Assembly: GCF_032854445.1 (NCBI RefSeq)
Contig: NC_088299.1
Location: forward strand, 2,395,001 to 2,459,000
Length of the DNA: 64,000 nt
Source: Liolophura sinensis
Lineage: Eukaryota; Mollusca; Polyplacophora; Chitonida; Chitonidae
Reading direction: 5' to 3'
The notes below the pieces were generated by a model. That model searched no databases. It was not told the origin of the DNA and saw nothing but the letters and a program-made list of their open reading frames with translations. The translations under genes and the position numbers were made by a program. This document shows, one piece after another, positions 1-12,146 of this stretch (its first letter is position 1; every line of letters begins with the position of its first letter).

Positions 1-469
1 CCTGAGACATATACCACATGTCAGCTTTTGATGGAAAGAACTGTATAATTCAAGTATTGTTAACGTGGGAGGTGAGGATACCTATCGTTCACACGTGTTT
101 ATGTAATAACTCCGAAGATATTACGGTTCTCCGTCAGAGATTTTAAAACTTTTTTCTATCTATGCTTTTTTCGGTTATCAATACACCCATTTATGGCGGG
201 CGAGGATTGATAGGGCTGGTAAGGTTTAACGAGACTGCCTGGCTTGCTATATTCGTGTCTAGCTTTGTAATAAACCAGATGGGGCCTTTGACGCCCCAAG
301 GACACTTATAAACTTTGACAAGAGCTCTGAACGCCGTTTGTTGTTCTGCATTCTGTCAGTCGACCTCAAATAAAAATTCACCACCAAAGCCCTCGAACGC
401 ACAGAGAAGAAACTAACAATTTTAAAAAAAAAATCAACTTTGAATATCATACTCCTAATAGCACTTTCA
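1..469. other. no recognised feature
   Basis: AT-rich sequence with no convincing gene, RNA or repeat. Confidence 0.5.
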
Positions 470-502
470 TTTATTTATTTGATTGGTGTTTTACGCCGTA
501 CG
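470..502 (-). mobile_element. SINE 3' tail fragment
   Basis: A TTATTTATTTGATTGGTG tail followed by TTTTACGCCGTA, which is the reverse complement of the 3' end of the main SINE family. The rest of the element is missing. Confidence 0.6.
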
Positions 503-1793
503 ATCAACTAAAGATCTAAATTTAATTGTACATATTAGAGACGGTTCTCTGTTTTGATGTTTCTGTTCTTAACGACATTTTTTTCCATTTCATTCACCCA
601 CGAGGTTTTATTCTTCATATCCATGATCTATTTCACACCACTAATTGCTTGATTAATTGGGAACCTAACACTAAAATTTCTTACCTGTTTGTTTTACAGT
701 GTACATTCTTATTTCACAGGAGGGGCTTCCCATGGATTACATCTTTTAGTTCTGAATAAAAAGCAAGTTTAATACATGACATTTCACCAAGAGCTGTTGT
801 CGTACATAGAAAAATAAAACAAACACAAGTGGAATTTTTTAACCGTCTCTGACCATGGATATTCGGAATGGCTTCCATAATTTTCGCGATGGTTCCGATA
901 AGATATGACCAGAAGCAACATATTTTGTATGGCTTATTATGTTTCTTGACAGTTCTAATGGTCTGGGTGTACACTTTGGTTTGTTCTTTTCTGACTAGCT
1001 GGTAAGCTTTTCTATGGAAATGCACATCTCTTCAGAATGAGGTGTGGATCCAGTGAATGAGTGAGTACAGAAAACGTTAAGACGGCAATCCTCTGTACAA
1101 AGGAATAAAACACTTACTGGAGAACGATGAAGTTGTAGCCACTGATGTCAAAGTATGGTTTATTCGCTGTAGTATTATCACCAGGAAAACTTCATAGATG
1201 AATTCTTCAGAGAAAGAAAAAATAATAAGTAGCATTCATGGACATGGAATCCAAAGACAACCAGTCCTACTAATGCAGCGTGATGTATTATACCTTGGAA
1301 AACCTTGTCAATATCTTGCCAAAGGTCGTGGGTTTACGCCTGTTTTCTTCACCTATAAAAACAGACCACCAAGAGGAAGTTTCTTGAGTGAAGCGTAATA
1401 ATACGAATTTTGCCACTTGATAACCTTCAGGACAAAACAGACAGAGTATCATACACGTCGCTCAAAACTCAGATCTGGAGTCACGTGATTACAACAAGAG
1501 ACTGACACCCCCAGAGTAAAATGAGGTCGTCATTGCTTTTGCCAAATTCTCAAACCCACCCAGTTACTACATAATTTAGAAGATTATTGTAATTCCTTTT
1601 CATTACTGTTCTATATGCTATTATACAACTTCAGGTTAAAAATGGAAGACTAACCCTAACTAGCAGTCAAGGTACATCGTCACATCACCCTGCCGTCATA
1701 TCGTCCTGTTCCGAAATCTGCGTATTACAGCGTTATTCCAGGATCATGTAACGTCAGACTGCTGCTTAGCATCAGCCACGATGTTGACCAGCT
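503..1793. other. no recognised feature
   Basis: Short frames on both strands (for example 714-1025 minus) lack domains, introns or codon bias. I see no gene. Confidence 0.5.
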
Positions 1794-1801
1794 TACAGCA
1801 A

Positions 1802-2121
1802 CGATGAAATCCGGCCGTGGTCTAAGGGTTAAACGCGCTTGCCTTTCAACGTCTGGGACAAACCTTGGACAGGGAATTTGTACCTTACACTGCCCTCATT
1901 ATTTCTTGGAACTTTAGTCTAAAGTGCGCTGTCTAAAAGGTCATTGAAGATCACTTTTTCCCACCAGTATGAGGTACATAGGAGTGCGTCACGTGTGGAA
2001 AAGTTCGTCAGTAACTAGCCAAAGGTTTGGCTTCCTCAACCCATAAAAATGACCGCCATCGTATAAGTAAGAAATGCCTCATTATGACGTTAAACAACAA
2101 TCAAATAAATAAATAATTAAA
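1802..2121 (+). mobile_element. tRNA-headed SINE, second family
   Basis: The head (GGCCGTGGTCTAAGGGTTAA) resembles a tRNA A-box region. The 3' end (CGTATAAGTAAGAAATGC, ACGTTAAACAAC, ATCAAATAAATAAAT) resembles that of the main SINE family. An 8-bp target duplication TACAGCAA flanks it at 1794-1801 and 2122-2129. Confidence 0.7.
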
Positions 2122-2129
2122 TACAGCAA

Positions 2130-2767
2130 TCACAAGATTTCGCTTGTAAATAGTGCTATTAAAACCTCACATTTGAACAGCGTGCGGATATGATCTGGTG
2201 CAGTTCGTAGCCATACCACTGACCAGCCTTCTCATGAAGTAAGTCCTGACGCAGTTGTTCTCAAACCATCTAATCTGTACTTTTCCCATTGCCTCCAAAG
2301 GCCGCTAACTCACTATGCGACGGCAGTATCCCAAGCCTAGAAGACGCCCTCTGGCGGACTGATGTGTTTTATACGTCGTCGTTGTCTGTCAAGTTAACCA
2401 GTCATCTTTGAATGGAGATGGTTTTAGCCGGATAAATAAGATCTGCCCGTCGAGAGTAGGAATAGAATTGAGACAGCACAGCTCCCGCAAACGGGATACC
2501 ATTTTAATTACCAACGGTGATGCTCCCCGAACGACTAAAAGAGAATAGGACTCTTTTATTTAATAGTTCTTCCGGGGAATTTCACCGATAGTTCCAGCAC
2601 CTGTGGGACCTGGGGATCAGCATTTACCGTTATTTACAGGAGCTTCTAGCTATCACAGCCCATTTGACCGATTCTTTGGATCTCACACCGCCGAGTGGTG
2701 TGTCTGTTGGCTTATATCGCTTTCAGTATTGCCTGTGCGGTGGGCTTTTCATGCCTGCTGGTCGGTA
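2130..2767. other. no recognised feature
   Basis: Unique-looking spacer; frames at its end run into the satellite that follows. Confidence 0.5.
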
Positions 2768-3757
2768 TCAATACGTCCCCACATCCTGACTGGTTGCCGG
2801 ATGTCTTCTGGTCTGTACCATTACCTCCCCACTCTCTGACTGGTTGTGTCATGTCTTCTGACCTGTACCATTACCTGCCCACTCTCTGACTGGTTGTGAC
2901 ATGTCTGCTGGTCTGTACCAGTACGTACCCACTCTCTGACTGGTTGTGGCATGTTGGCTGGTCTGTGCCAGTATGTGCCGACTCTCTGACTGGTTGTGGT
3001 ATGTTGGCTGGTCTGTACCAGTACGTGCCCACTCTCTGACTGGTTGTGGCATGTTGGCTGGTCTGTACCAGTACGTGCCCACTCTCTGACTGGTTGTGAC
3101 ATATTTGCTGCTCTGTAAAAGTGCATGCCCACTCTCTCACTGGTTGTGTCATGTCTGCTGATCTGTACCAGTACGTGCCCACTCTCTGACTGGTTGCGAC
3201 ATGTCTGCTGGTCTGTACCAGTACGTGCCCACTCTCTGACTGGTTGCGACATGTCTGCTGGTCTGTACCAGTACGTGCCCACTCTCTGACTGGTTGCGAC
3301 ATGTCTGCTGCTCTGTACCAGTACGTGCCCACTCTCTGACTGGTTGTGTCATGTCTGCTGGTCTGTACCAGTACGTGCCCACTCTCTGACTGGTTGTGAC
3401 ATGTCTGCTGGTCTGTACCAGTACGTACCCACTCTCTGACTGGCTGTGACATGTCATCTGGCATGTACCAGTACGTATCCACTCTCTGACTGGTTGTGAT
3501 ATGTCATCTGGCCTTTACCAGTACGTGCCCACTCTATGACTGGTTGTGACATGTCTGCTGATCTGAACCAGTGCGCTTACATTCTCTGACACGTTGTCAC
3601 ATGTGCTCTGGTCTGTACCAGTACATACTCACTCTGTGACCCGCTGTGATATGTCGTCTGACCTGTACTAGTATATGCCCACACTCTGACTAGTTGTGAC
3701 ATGCCTTCTGGTCTGTATCAGTACGTACCCACACCCTGACTGGTTGTGTCATACTCA
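2768..3757. repeat. minisatellite, 50-bp unit, about 20 copies
   Basis: The unit includes CACTCTCTGACTGGTTGTG and GTCTGTACCAGTACGTGCC. Inner copies (2930-3470) are nearly uniform and edge copies diverge. Because 50 is not a multiple of 3, all three minus frames cycle through the unit and stay open, giving spurious repeat proteins of up to 203 residues. Confidence 0.95.
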
Positions 3758-3857
3758 TGTATCTTTACCGAAACAACATTCTTGACGTCCTTATAAATAC
3801 CGAACAACATGAGCTCTATTCCAGTTACGTTCAAACAGAGTCACATCTATGCGAAGA

Positions 3858-3895
3858 ATGAATAAATGAATGACTGACTGAATGAATGAATGGAT
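3858..3895. repeat. degenerate GAAT/GACT simple repeat
   Basis: Run of GAATGAATAAATGAATGACT-like tetramers. Confidence 0.7.
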
Positions 3896-4150
3896 GTATG
3901 CTTGGGGTTTAACGTTGTACGGTAACTACAATTTTTCAGTCATATGACGACGAGGAGTGTGTGTACATATACTGTGTCTTCCTGTAGCTGGGCGAGTCCA
4001 TGCCACTAAAGCGCTGCGGTCACTGAAGTTTCTTGCCAAAGACACCAGACATGACACCCCACCCAGTCACATTATACTGACATTGGGCCAACCAGTCCCG
4101 TTTCCTTGCTCTGACCTGTAAGTGCTGAGCGCCAAGCGAGACACCTGCGC
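3896..4150 (+). mobile_element. dispersed repeat, copy 1
   Basis: Shares about 220 bp with 46028-46290 in the same orientation: TATGACGACGAGGAGT, TGTACATATACTGTGTCTTC, GGCGAGTCCATGCC, CCAGACATGACAC and GAGCGCCAAGCGAG. Probably a SINE-like element; no tRNA head is visible. Confidence 0.75.
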
Positions 4151-4189
4151 AAAGAAAGGGATGAGCTGGTTATCAGCTGTGTCACATAG

Positions 4190-4620
4190 AAAATTTAACA
4201 TTGCCCATATACAGCCTCCCTAGCTAATGTAAATTTAACATTGCATACAGCCTCCCTAGCTAATGTAAATTTAACACTACTCATATACAGCCTCCCTAGC
4301 TAATGTAAATTTAACATTGCCCATATACAGCCTCCCTAGCTAATGTAAATTTAACACTACCCATATACAGCCTCTCTAGCTAATGTAAATTTAACACTAC
4401 CCATATACAGCCTCTCTAGCTAATGTAAATTTAACATTGCCCATATACAGCCTCCCTAGCTAATGTAAATTTAACACTACCCATATACAGCCTCTCTAGC
4501 TAATGTAAATTTAACACTACCCATATTCAGCCTCTCTAGCTAATGTAAATTTAACACTACCCATATACAGCCTCCCTAACTAATGTAAATTTAACATTAC
4601 CCATTTACAACCTTCCTAAC
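4190..4620. repeat. minisatellite, 40-bp unit, about 10.5 copies
   Basis: The unit contains AGCTAATGTAAATTTAACA and CATATACAGCCTCC. One early copy is shortened. Variants CATTGC/CACTAC and CCTCCC/CCTCTC recur in blocks, pointing to duplication of several units at once. Confidence 0.95.
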
Positions 4621-6235
4621 TATCGCATCCAGCCGCAAACTGCAAATATACGACTAGAATAAATACTAATCAGTCTGAAACAGTGCACGATTCATGTATT
4701 TTTTTCCAATCTTACAGACACTGAAAAACCGCCCGCACTCGAACACTTTTGTTAATGGTAATTTTTTTAGACTGCTGCCGAACGTGATATGGTTTGAACT
4801 GAACAATAGCCGAACGCCAAAATCTGTTTCCATGGGAAAAGTTCACAAGACGGTTTAACGGTTGAAGTCGAAGTAATATTTCGTTGTTGTGAAATCATAA
4901 CGTGGGTAAAGGCAGGTGTAGAAAACCAGTAAGAGGCAAGGCCTTCTTCATGCTGGGAAAAGCCATCATCAGGTTCTGTATTGTTACCCAGAGAGTTAAC
5001 TGTCAGTCCATCAATCAAGGAGTCCCCCGAGAGTAGACGAGAGCGGAGATGATGTCTAATGACTTCAGTCGTTCTCAGCTAGAATTCCAACAACCTCTGT
5101 GGCACATAATCTAGACAACAGGCTGAGTGTTTTTCAAAGATCTCGCAATGTCTGGTCACGAAGTGTTAAAAGCAAACTGAAAAAAAAACACACCCATTGA
5201 AGATTGATTATTTTGAATGTGAAGAAATGTCCTCTTATTTCACAAGAAGCTTGTGACGCTTCTCAGAAAATCAAGACGGATCACGTGTTAATCGGGACTG
5301 GTTCGTTGTATCACCATAGATACCCGCCATTTTTCTACTCTCTCGACAGCTATCTGACGGATATTCAATTATATTTCCTCTTTATAGCCGTTGCCTTCAT
5401 CATTCTCGCTTACTTTTTGTTCATTGGAATAATGCCATTTCTTTCTGGGTTTTCTTTTTTTTCTGTTTTTACTTCCACATCCATGTCTCTGTCAAGTCCC
5501 AGTTTAAAACTTTAGATTTATACGCAAAGCCTCGTTCTACACAATAAAGGTTTCAAGACAAAAGATTCTAGAAACCCAGTAGGCCAATTCAAGAATATCA
5601 GACAAATGACAAATTTAAAAGATACCATAATGTAGCTCAGAAATCATTCGTTCCCATGTGTCAGGTGTGAGTATTTAGTAATTGCAAACAAATGTATTAA
5701 TTTAAATTTACCTTACATTTGTTAGCTACTTGTACCACTAATGCTCAACTTGGAAGCCGTTCCAAGTAAGAATGTTTGTCCGGTACCTGGTGATATGTGT
5801 GGTTTCTTTTTCCACAATTCTCCATCAGTAAACTTCGCGGTTGAAGTGAAATGTTCTTGAGCGCAGTGTAAATCATTGGGAATGTCAGTTATACTGATAT
5901 GAGCTGTTCTACTATCTATATTGATGAACTATTTGCATTTATTTGCAATTTGGTAATTTCTTTCAACAGAATTTTAATGACATTTATATTTTCATAAATA
6001 TTGCACCAATTCTTATTTTAAGCACGTCTTGGTATTTAAATTACAAATTTACACACAAAATAAATTTACCAGCATGCTTCACTTTGTCATTTGGTGCATA
6101 TTTATGCATACAATTAAACGTTTGCTGTGACGTCACGTTATTGTCTGTGCAGTTGATTATTTTTCAAGAATCCACAATTTGAGTGATGAAGGGTGACGAC
6201 TTGTACCACTTGAGTGGTGCCTTTGTATAGTGTAC
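4621..6235. other. spacer with a probable decayed SINE
   Basis: 5750-5875 resembles a heavily diverged plus-strand SINE body (GTTGAAGTGAAATGTTCTTG). The open frame at 5204-5515 plus has hydrophobic stretches but no other support. Confidence 0.4.
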
Positions 6236-6309
6236 TGTGGAACGGGACTCGAGCCCACGAACACAAGGCTCTTAAACATTCCAATATCCCACTGAGCTAC
6301 CCAAGAATA
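6236..6309 (-). repeat. tRNA-like sequence (pseudogene or SINE head)
   Basis: Minus strand reads GGGTAGCTCAGTGGGATATT (A-box-like) and GGGCTCGAGTCCCG (B-box-like) about 38 bp apart. The acceptor stem does not pair well, so a working tRNA is unlikely. Confidence 0.4.
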
Positions 6310-7392
6310 CCATATACCCGTCTCATTTTACGCGATTTTAAACGTTTGTTTTGACGTCAATCCTTTGTCTAACCGACCTCTTCTTTTTCAAGAATGGACG
6401 GGTATTGGGAAAGGTGTCTAGACATAAGCCGATACCAAACTGCATAATGCACTATCCTTTGCAGCGGACAAACATCAGGCACCAGGCACCAACTACAATG
6501 AAAACTCATACAGAACCTGTTTGTATCAGCAGAGTGACAACAAAAACAGTTACGAATCCGTGTCTGTCACAATGCGAAAGAAATACGAGTTATTTTCTCA
6601 TTTTCTCATTACTGGCAGAGGTCACTCATATTGTTAAGCAATGCACCGAGGATGGGATTTACTCCATTATGTAATCTTACACACCCAGGGTATGCTTATG
6701 TAGGAACCTACGTAGAGTACAACCAATTGGCCTCCCATTTGCTAAAAGCTCTAATGCAGTTTCACTAAAACTTTATGTAACACCGTCACGAAAGATCAAT
6801 CATGCTACGTAATATTTCCAGCTATGCAAATAAATGCGGCAAAGCCGGATCGAAAGAGCATTCATTGACGCTAATTGTGATGGTGATGTTTTTTTGTTTT
6901 TTTTAAATAACTCGGAACAGTTGATTTTTGAAAAAGAATGGACGCGGCACTCCGCGCCATGTCGATTCTTTCTCAAGTATCAATTGTTGCTTGTCATTTC
7001 TCCAATACATAAAAAATTTCAAATTCTCTTTTCTCCTTAAAAAAGCTTTCATAAATGTTGAAGACTACATCTCTATATACGTATCTGTTCACTGATCCAA
7101 GACGTACTCAATCTATGGCACGCTGCTCCTATGCCCAGCACTCGTCAATAACATCTAAACAAGGTTGGTAATTTTCTTTTTACTGTCATATATTAGGCTC
7201 TTGTTAAAAAAGCGCTAACCATTGACACATAATTTAAACATATATCGTAACCTAGTTTTACTGTGTTTTCAAGGACTTACAAAACAGGCCAATGTAATAT
7301 TAAAGTGCTGTGGTAATACTGAACTAATTAAAACATTTGGTTCAAGATGAGTCTTTGGAACTGAAGTTACTGACCATGATTAATGTTTATAC
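6310..7392. other. no recognised feature
   Basis: AT-rich sequence with short frames only. Confidence 0.5.
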
Positions 7393-7465
7393 TTTATATG
7401 ATTGGTGTTTTATGCCCTACTCAAAAATATTTTAATCTTTCAACGGCGGTCAGCATTACGAGTCA
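7393..7465 (-). mobile_element. decayed SINE 3' fragment
   Basis: ATGATTGGTGTTTTATGCCC, TACTCAAAAATATTTTAATC and ACGGCGGTCAGCATTA match the main family. Confidence 0.6.
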
Positions 7466-7639
7466 GCGCACGAGTAAAGCTGTAAGTACCTGAATAGTTC
7501 ATCACTGCCAACAATGAGTTCACATGCCAGATTATCACGGGAAGTAGTTTTAAAGGGTGTAATGAAAAACTGGAAAAATAATACTTCTGTATGATTACTT
7601 TGACCATCTTTCGAATTATCTGTTGATTAATTCATTCAT

Positions 7640-7800
7640 TCATTTTGTGTGTGTGTGGGGGGGGGGGGGGGGGGGTAGGTGGGGGTGTTTGGTAGGTTTG
7701 TGCGTTGGTTTGTTCTTTTGTTGAATGTTTGTTTCATTGATTGATTGATTGATAGATTCGTAGATTAAGTGATTGGTTGATTAAATGACTGGCTGATTGA
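7640..7800. repeat. GT/poly-G tract and GATT repeats
   Basis: A G-rich stretch near 7640-7690 includes an uninterrupted run of about 20 G. It is followed by degenerate ATTGATTGATTGAT repeats at 7735-7800. Assembly errors are likely in such runs. Confidence 0.8.
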
Positions 7801-10800
7801 TTTAGTACCTGCCAGACACCATGTGTCATACTGGATTTGATAACACATTAGTAGCACAAATGCCTGTTGGATTAGATAAGATATTAAACAGGGATAAAGT
7901 TACCCATGGTAAAGCCCCGATGGTATAAGTTAGGGTGTCAGCTGCTCGCTTATTTCATCTACTAAAGGCACATTATTGCGAGTGGTCTGTTCACTGGGAT
8001 AACGGCTCCATGCTCCCCTGGATAGATTCTATCATCAAGCAGAGCGAGGCCAGACGGCTCTGGCGAATGGCCTGTAATACGAACCTCACAGACGACTTCT
8101 GTTGTGTGTGTCCGTATTTCCGGTTCCGGCCCTCAGAGATCATGGCAGTACGGTGAAATGTACCAGACAGATGGAGTATCCGGTGTTATCTAACACACAA
8201 CGTGTGTTCTCATTTTAAAATTGTATGTGGAAAAAGAATACTGAAAACTGTCTGTTAGTTTGTTTTGGCATTTTCTGTGTTACTTTAAGTCGTTTCAGGA
8301 CATTGTCTCTCTAGCAAAACCGACACACTTATCATGCTGCATTACTAGAAGGCCAAACGGAAAACACCAGACACCATTCTTTGTCCACCTGCATGTATGA
8401 CTGCGTATAAAACTGTAACTGGAGAACAAAGGTATATGTTGTAAGGTTCTTTGTTGTGGAGATGATTGATAAATGGCTACCACTGACGGGGATTGTTGGT
8501 TAGGGGACTGTGATTGATCGCCCAGTCTGGTTCTTGGCTATCTGGTGGGAAACCGGGCTTGCATACCAGTGTATCGCAACATGGTGATAGTGTTAAGATA
8601 GGGCGAGGTATGTAGAGGGATTCTAGTGATCGGTCCTCCCGCTGACCGATTGACTTAACTCTCGGACACCGTACTTTATTACGATCCCAGGACAATATAG
8701 GGCATTGTTGCTCGACTAAGGACAGGTCACGGGTTGGAGTCGACTGACCGGAATTCCCGCGGAACGATTGCCTTCGTTTTCAAGGTCCGCTCTTTAACAA
8801 CCATCTGTAGCCGGACAGCCAGTCTTCCCATGTCCGCTGACTAACCAATAAAGACGTTCTGGCCTCTGGAGTGGACGTATCGGCCGTAATGAAGATCCTT
8901 GTTTATGGAGATCCACAGATAATAGATTGTACCACCGGGGAATTAAGAAGGTCGATTTTCTCGCCCAGACAACATCTGAGGACTGTCGATTTAGAAACGA
9001 TGGTCAAGTTTCCACTGAGACGTCTGTAAAATCAGCTTAAGGAGATTGACTTAACATGCCCCGCCACCTACTGATTTACTGACCGCTCGCTTGCCACTTT
9101 GCCGGAAACGTCTACTTAAACAGTGACACTTAAATGAGTCTACCTGGTTTTCTCTGAAAACTGGGGCTACATTTTTGGGACAAACAGAACGAAATTGCTA
9201 GAGATGGAATTACCCGATATTCCTTAAAGTTTGCTTCAGATAGCTAACGTAAGTGCGTTCAAAACTATAGCCCACACTTACGCTGCTGTAAGATTTTTTT
9301 TAATTCCTTTGCTTTTAGTGTCGTTTTCAATAATATTTGGTCACGTCCCCGAAGATTCTTTCCTCAGCCGAAAAATCTAAGTTTATGTCATGTGTTGTCT
9401 TCTGTTTTAATTTGGTAAAATACAGGTGCCAACAATTTAACGACTTTGGTCAGATTGTAAAGTAGGGCTTACCGATACAATGTAGTAATTGTTGCAAAAA
9501 CAACATGTTGCAATAATTCTGCTCATCGTTTCATGATATGGCAGTAGCAACTTTAACCTTCATGTAAAACTTTATTCAAAATATATAATCCACATCATTC
9601 TGCAGGGTTAATTCGTTACCATTTTTTGTAAATAAAGATTGAACTTTATTACTATATTCGTACTGACTTCGTGCTACATGCACATGCCAGCAACTTTCAT
9701 GCACCATCAAATCAGTAATGTAATGGGATTTCGGAATACTACTTTTCATTGGTTAACTGACGACAGATCTATTTATCGACAACAGAATATGGCTCCCCCC
9801 TGAAAGATACGGCTTTTCTTTGTTTTTCCGTCTGGAATCTTACCAAAAAGTCTCACAAACTTAAAACGTTGCTTTTTTCGCACACACATCTGTTATTTAT
9901 GGATGAAAAGCCACACTGAGTGGTTTTTGAATGGCTAATAGTTACATGTTCAGACCCTGTGCCACTGTCTGAACTTGATACGTTTTGAATTTGTTTCCAA
10001 AAATATGAACGCCTCAGTCGGATTTCACAAAAGTCGGTACCAGTCCTTTTCTCAACGCATGTCTTCGTACTTCTCTTGTTATGAACTGAACCAGTTATTT
10101 CCATTCATTTAAATGGGTTCAGTTCATGACTACCCAGCTATCTTTTGTCTTACTATTGCATAAGACTACTAGTTTGGCAAATAATACTTGGTTTATAATG
10201 GAATATAAAAACACTGCAACAAAGAAGGTTCTGCAAGAGCACAACAGACAAATTCACGCACAACAGATAAACGGGCGTTACTCTGTGTTTCTGTCTTATC
10301 TGTCAAATGTGAAGAAGCGCTTAAAAATGACTGTATTCGGATCCTAATACGGATCACCAAAATATACAGTGTAATGGATTAGTCATGTGTCCAAAGTTAA
10401 TCTGTGCAAAAATTGCTGACAGACAAACAGCTATAAGCTTTTGCTTGGCGAGGGTAATGGTACGTTTGGCCTGTACTGGTGTATTGTGACATAGCAATTT
10501 ACTGAAAAGAGCTGGTCGTCATTATCTCACAGGATTAATGCCAATGAGACTACGTCAGAGCGAGGGTGGATTTATGGTTAAAAGAGAGAGGAAATAAGAC
10601 AATCATTGTCGTTGGCGAAACTTGGGTCATGTACCAAGAAACTTCATGCGGAATTAAAAATGTAGCTCATGCTGATTTTAAAGCAATGCTTCACACTTAA
10701 AAACCACGATGAATCAACTGTTTTAATATAAAAGACTACGCCACAGAGATTAAGAGCAGCAATGACAGAGTGACAGTTAACAAATGGTCACACGTGCTCT

Positions 10801-11143
10801 GGTAAAGTAAGGCCTCTTGTCAGTGTACCTCAGTTAGGATATTCTTTCTAACTTCTCGTGTAAATGCTTAAATAGCAGCAATTTACACGCCCAATCTAGG
10901 ACCATAGCTTAAGCAGAGTGTAAAAAAAGGCGTTGATATTAAATGCAATTCATCGGACGTTACTCGTCTAGAATTACTGAAAATGCTGTGTTGTCATCAT
11001 ATTTAACATACCAAAACATTTAAAATGCTGTGTTGTCATCACATTTAACATACCAAAACATTTAAATGTTCCATCAAAGAATATGAATCAAACAAGCCAA
11101 TATTTTCATGCGATGTGTCGTCACACTGATCCTGTTGTTTGAT
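7801..11143. other. long spacer without a recognised gene
   Basis: No SINE and no convincing exon. The frame at 7935-8156 plus and others are short and unsupported. Apart from a 42-bp tandem duplication near 10981-11064 I see nothing definite. Confidence 0.45.
10981..11064. repeat. 42-bp tandem duplication
   Basis: Two near-identical copies beginning AAATGCTGTGTTGTCATCA and ending CATACCAAAACATTTA. Confidence 0.85.
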
Positions 11144-11271
11144 TTATTCATCTATTTATTTATTTTATTATTCTGTGGGGGTAATATATCATTCATATGA
11201 CAGACCTTCCCACTTACGGCTGGAGAGGAAGCCAGCACGAGCTGGACTTGAACTCACAGCGACCGCATCCT
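11144..11271 (-). mobile_element. SINE, internally deleted
   Basis: Keeps the 3' tail and the head-side block (CAGACCTTCCCACTTACGGC, GGAGAGGAAGCCAGCACGAG, CTTGAACTCACAGCGACCGC) but lacks the middle. Confidence 0.75.
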
Positions 11272-11544
11272 GTGGTTTGAACTCCATTTTCTAATAAACA
11301 CTGCTGTTTATATCTCAGTTATACTGAAAATTGATTAGACTACAGAAATGAAGTTCACATAACTTGTGTATCCTCCTTGTTCTTGTGAGTATTTACATCT
11401 ATACGCTTTCCAGTGAATTGCTACTCAGGACAGGAAAAAATATATCTAAACAATAAATTGGTGAACAAAAAACACTTCCATGGAGAGCTGAAATGCTTGG
11501 ATTAAGCAACGCAATTTAAAAACAGTATTCTCTTGGGTTTTTCG

Positions 11545-11891
11545 TCACGATTCCATATACTTTCTGTAGGCATCTATTGGGAATGGTCTCATGTCATATA
11601 TTCCTTTTATGTCGTAAAAGTGCTTAAAACTGCGCTTCCGATAATTTTCTTTTGGCAATGAACTATCCGGTTTCTGTACACATGCCACATAAAACGGCAC
11701 ATTTGATAAAAACGAATCTCGCCACTGATGTTCTCGCGTGGGCGTATAATCAGCTTCATTAGTACAATTGTACCAGGTGTCCGTTAGAATTATACGCTGC
11801 ATACTTTACAGAGAAAGCACGTGTGTCAGCAAAGGCTTGGACAGATGTTCTCACATCACTTCCTGTAGTGTTAAAGATTTCTGTACAAAAC
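11545..11891 (-). pseudogene. decayed coding-like remnant, related to 57131-57571
   Basis: Shares blocks with 57.2-57.57 kb on the same strand, for example plus-strand CAGGTGTCCGTTAGAA, ACATCACTTCCTG and TTCTGT(A/G)CAAAA. Minus-strand reading gives FCTEIFNTTGSDVRT then SNGHLVQLY, against FCTEVLNNAWV and SNGHLKQVYS in the other copy, with shifts and a stop. An 85-codon frame (11802-11545) covers part. The family is not recognised; it may be a repeat-borne gene or a dispersed gene fragment. Confidence 0.4.
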
Positions 11892-11900
11892 GTGCTAGTG

Positions 11901-12137
11901 ATTTATTTATTTATTTACTTGATTGGTGTTTTAGGCCATAATATTTCACTTATACGACGGTGGGATGAAACCGGGCAGGAAACCCACGACGTTCCGCACG
12001 TTGCTAACAGACCTTCCCAAGAGGAGAGGAAGCCAGCATGAGCCAGACTTGAACTCATAGCGACCGCAATGATGAGAGGCTCAAGGGTCACTACGCGGCG
12101 TTCGCGCGCTAACCAAGAGCCGCGCAGGACCCCGAAT
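11901..12137 (-). mobile_element. full-length SINE with 9-bp target duplication
   Basis: Tail (ATTTATTTATTTACTTGATTG), central block (TTCACTTATACGACGG) and tRNA-like head (CGCGCTAACCAAGAGCC) are all present. GTGCTAGTG flanks it at 11892-11900 and 12138-12146. It is inserted in the remnant described at 11545-11891. Confidence 0.9.
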
Positions 12138-12146
12138 GTGCTAGTG

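Noticed and set aside
2821-3482. Minus-strand repeat proteins of up to 203 residues
   Set aside because: They are translations of a 50-bp satellite in cycling frames, with no start context or domain.
5204-5515. Plus-strand 103-codon frame with hydrophobic stretches
   Set aside because: The T-rich DNA alone explains the hydrophobicity; no homology, splice context or regulatory signal.
6236-6309. Functional tRNA gene
   Set aside because: A- and B-box-like words are present, but stems do not pair into a full cloverleaf.
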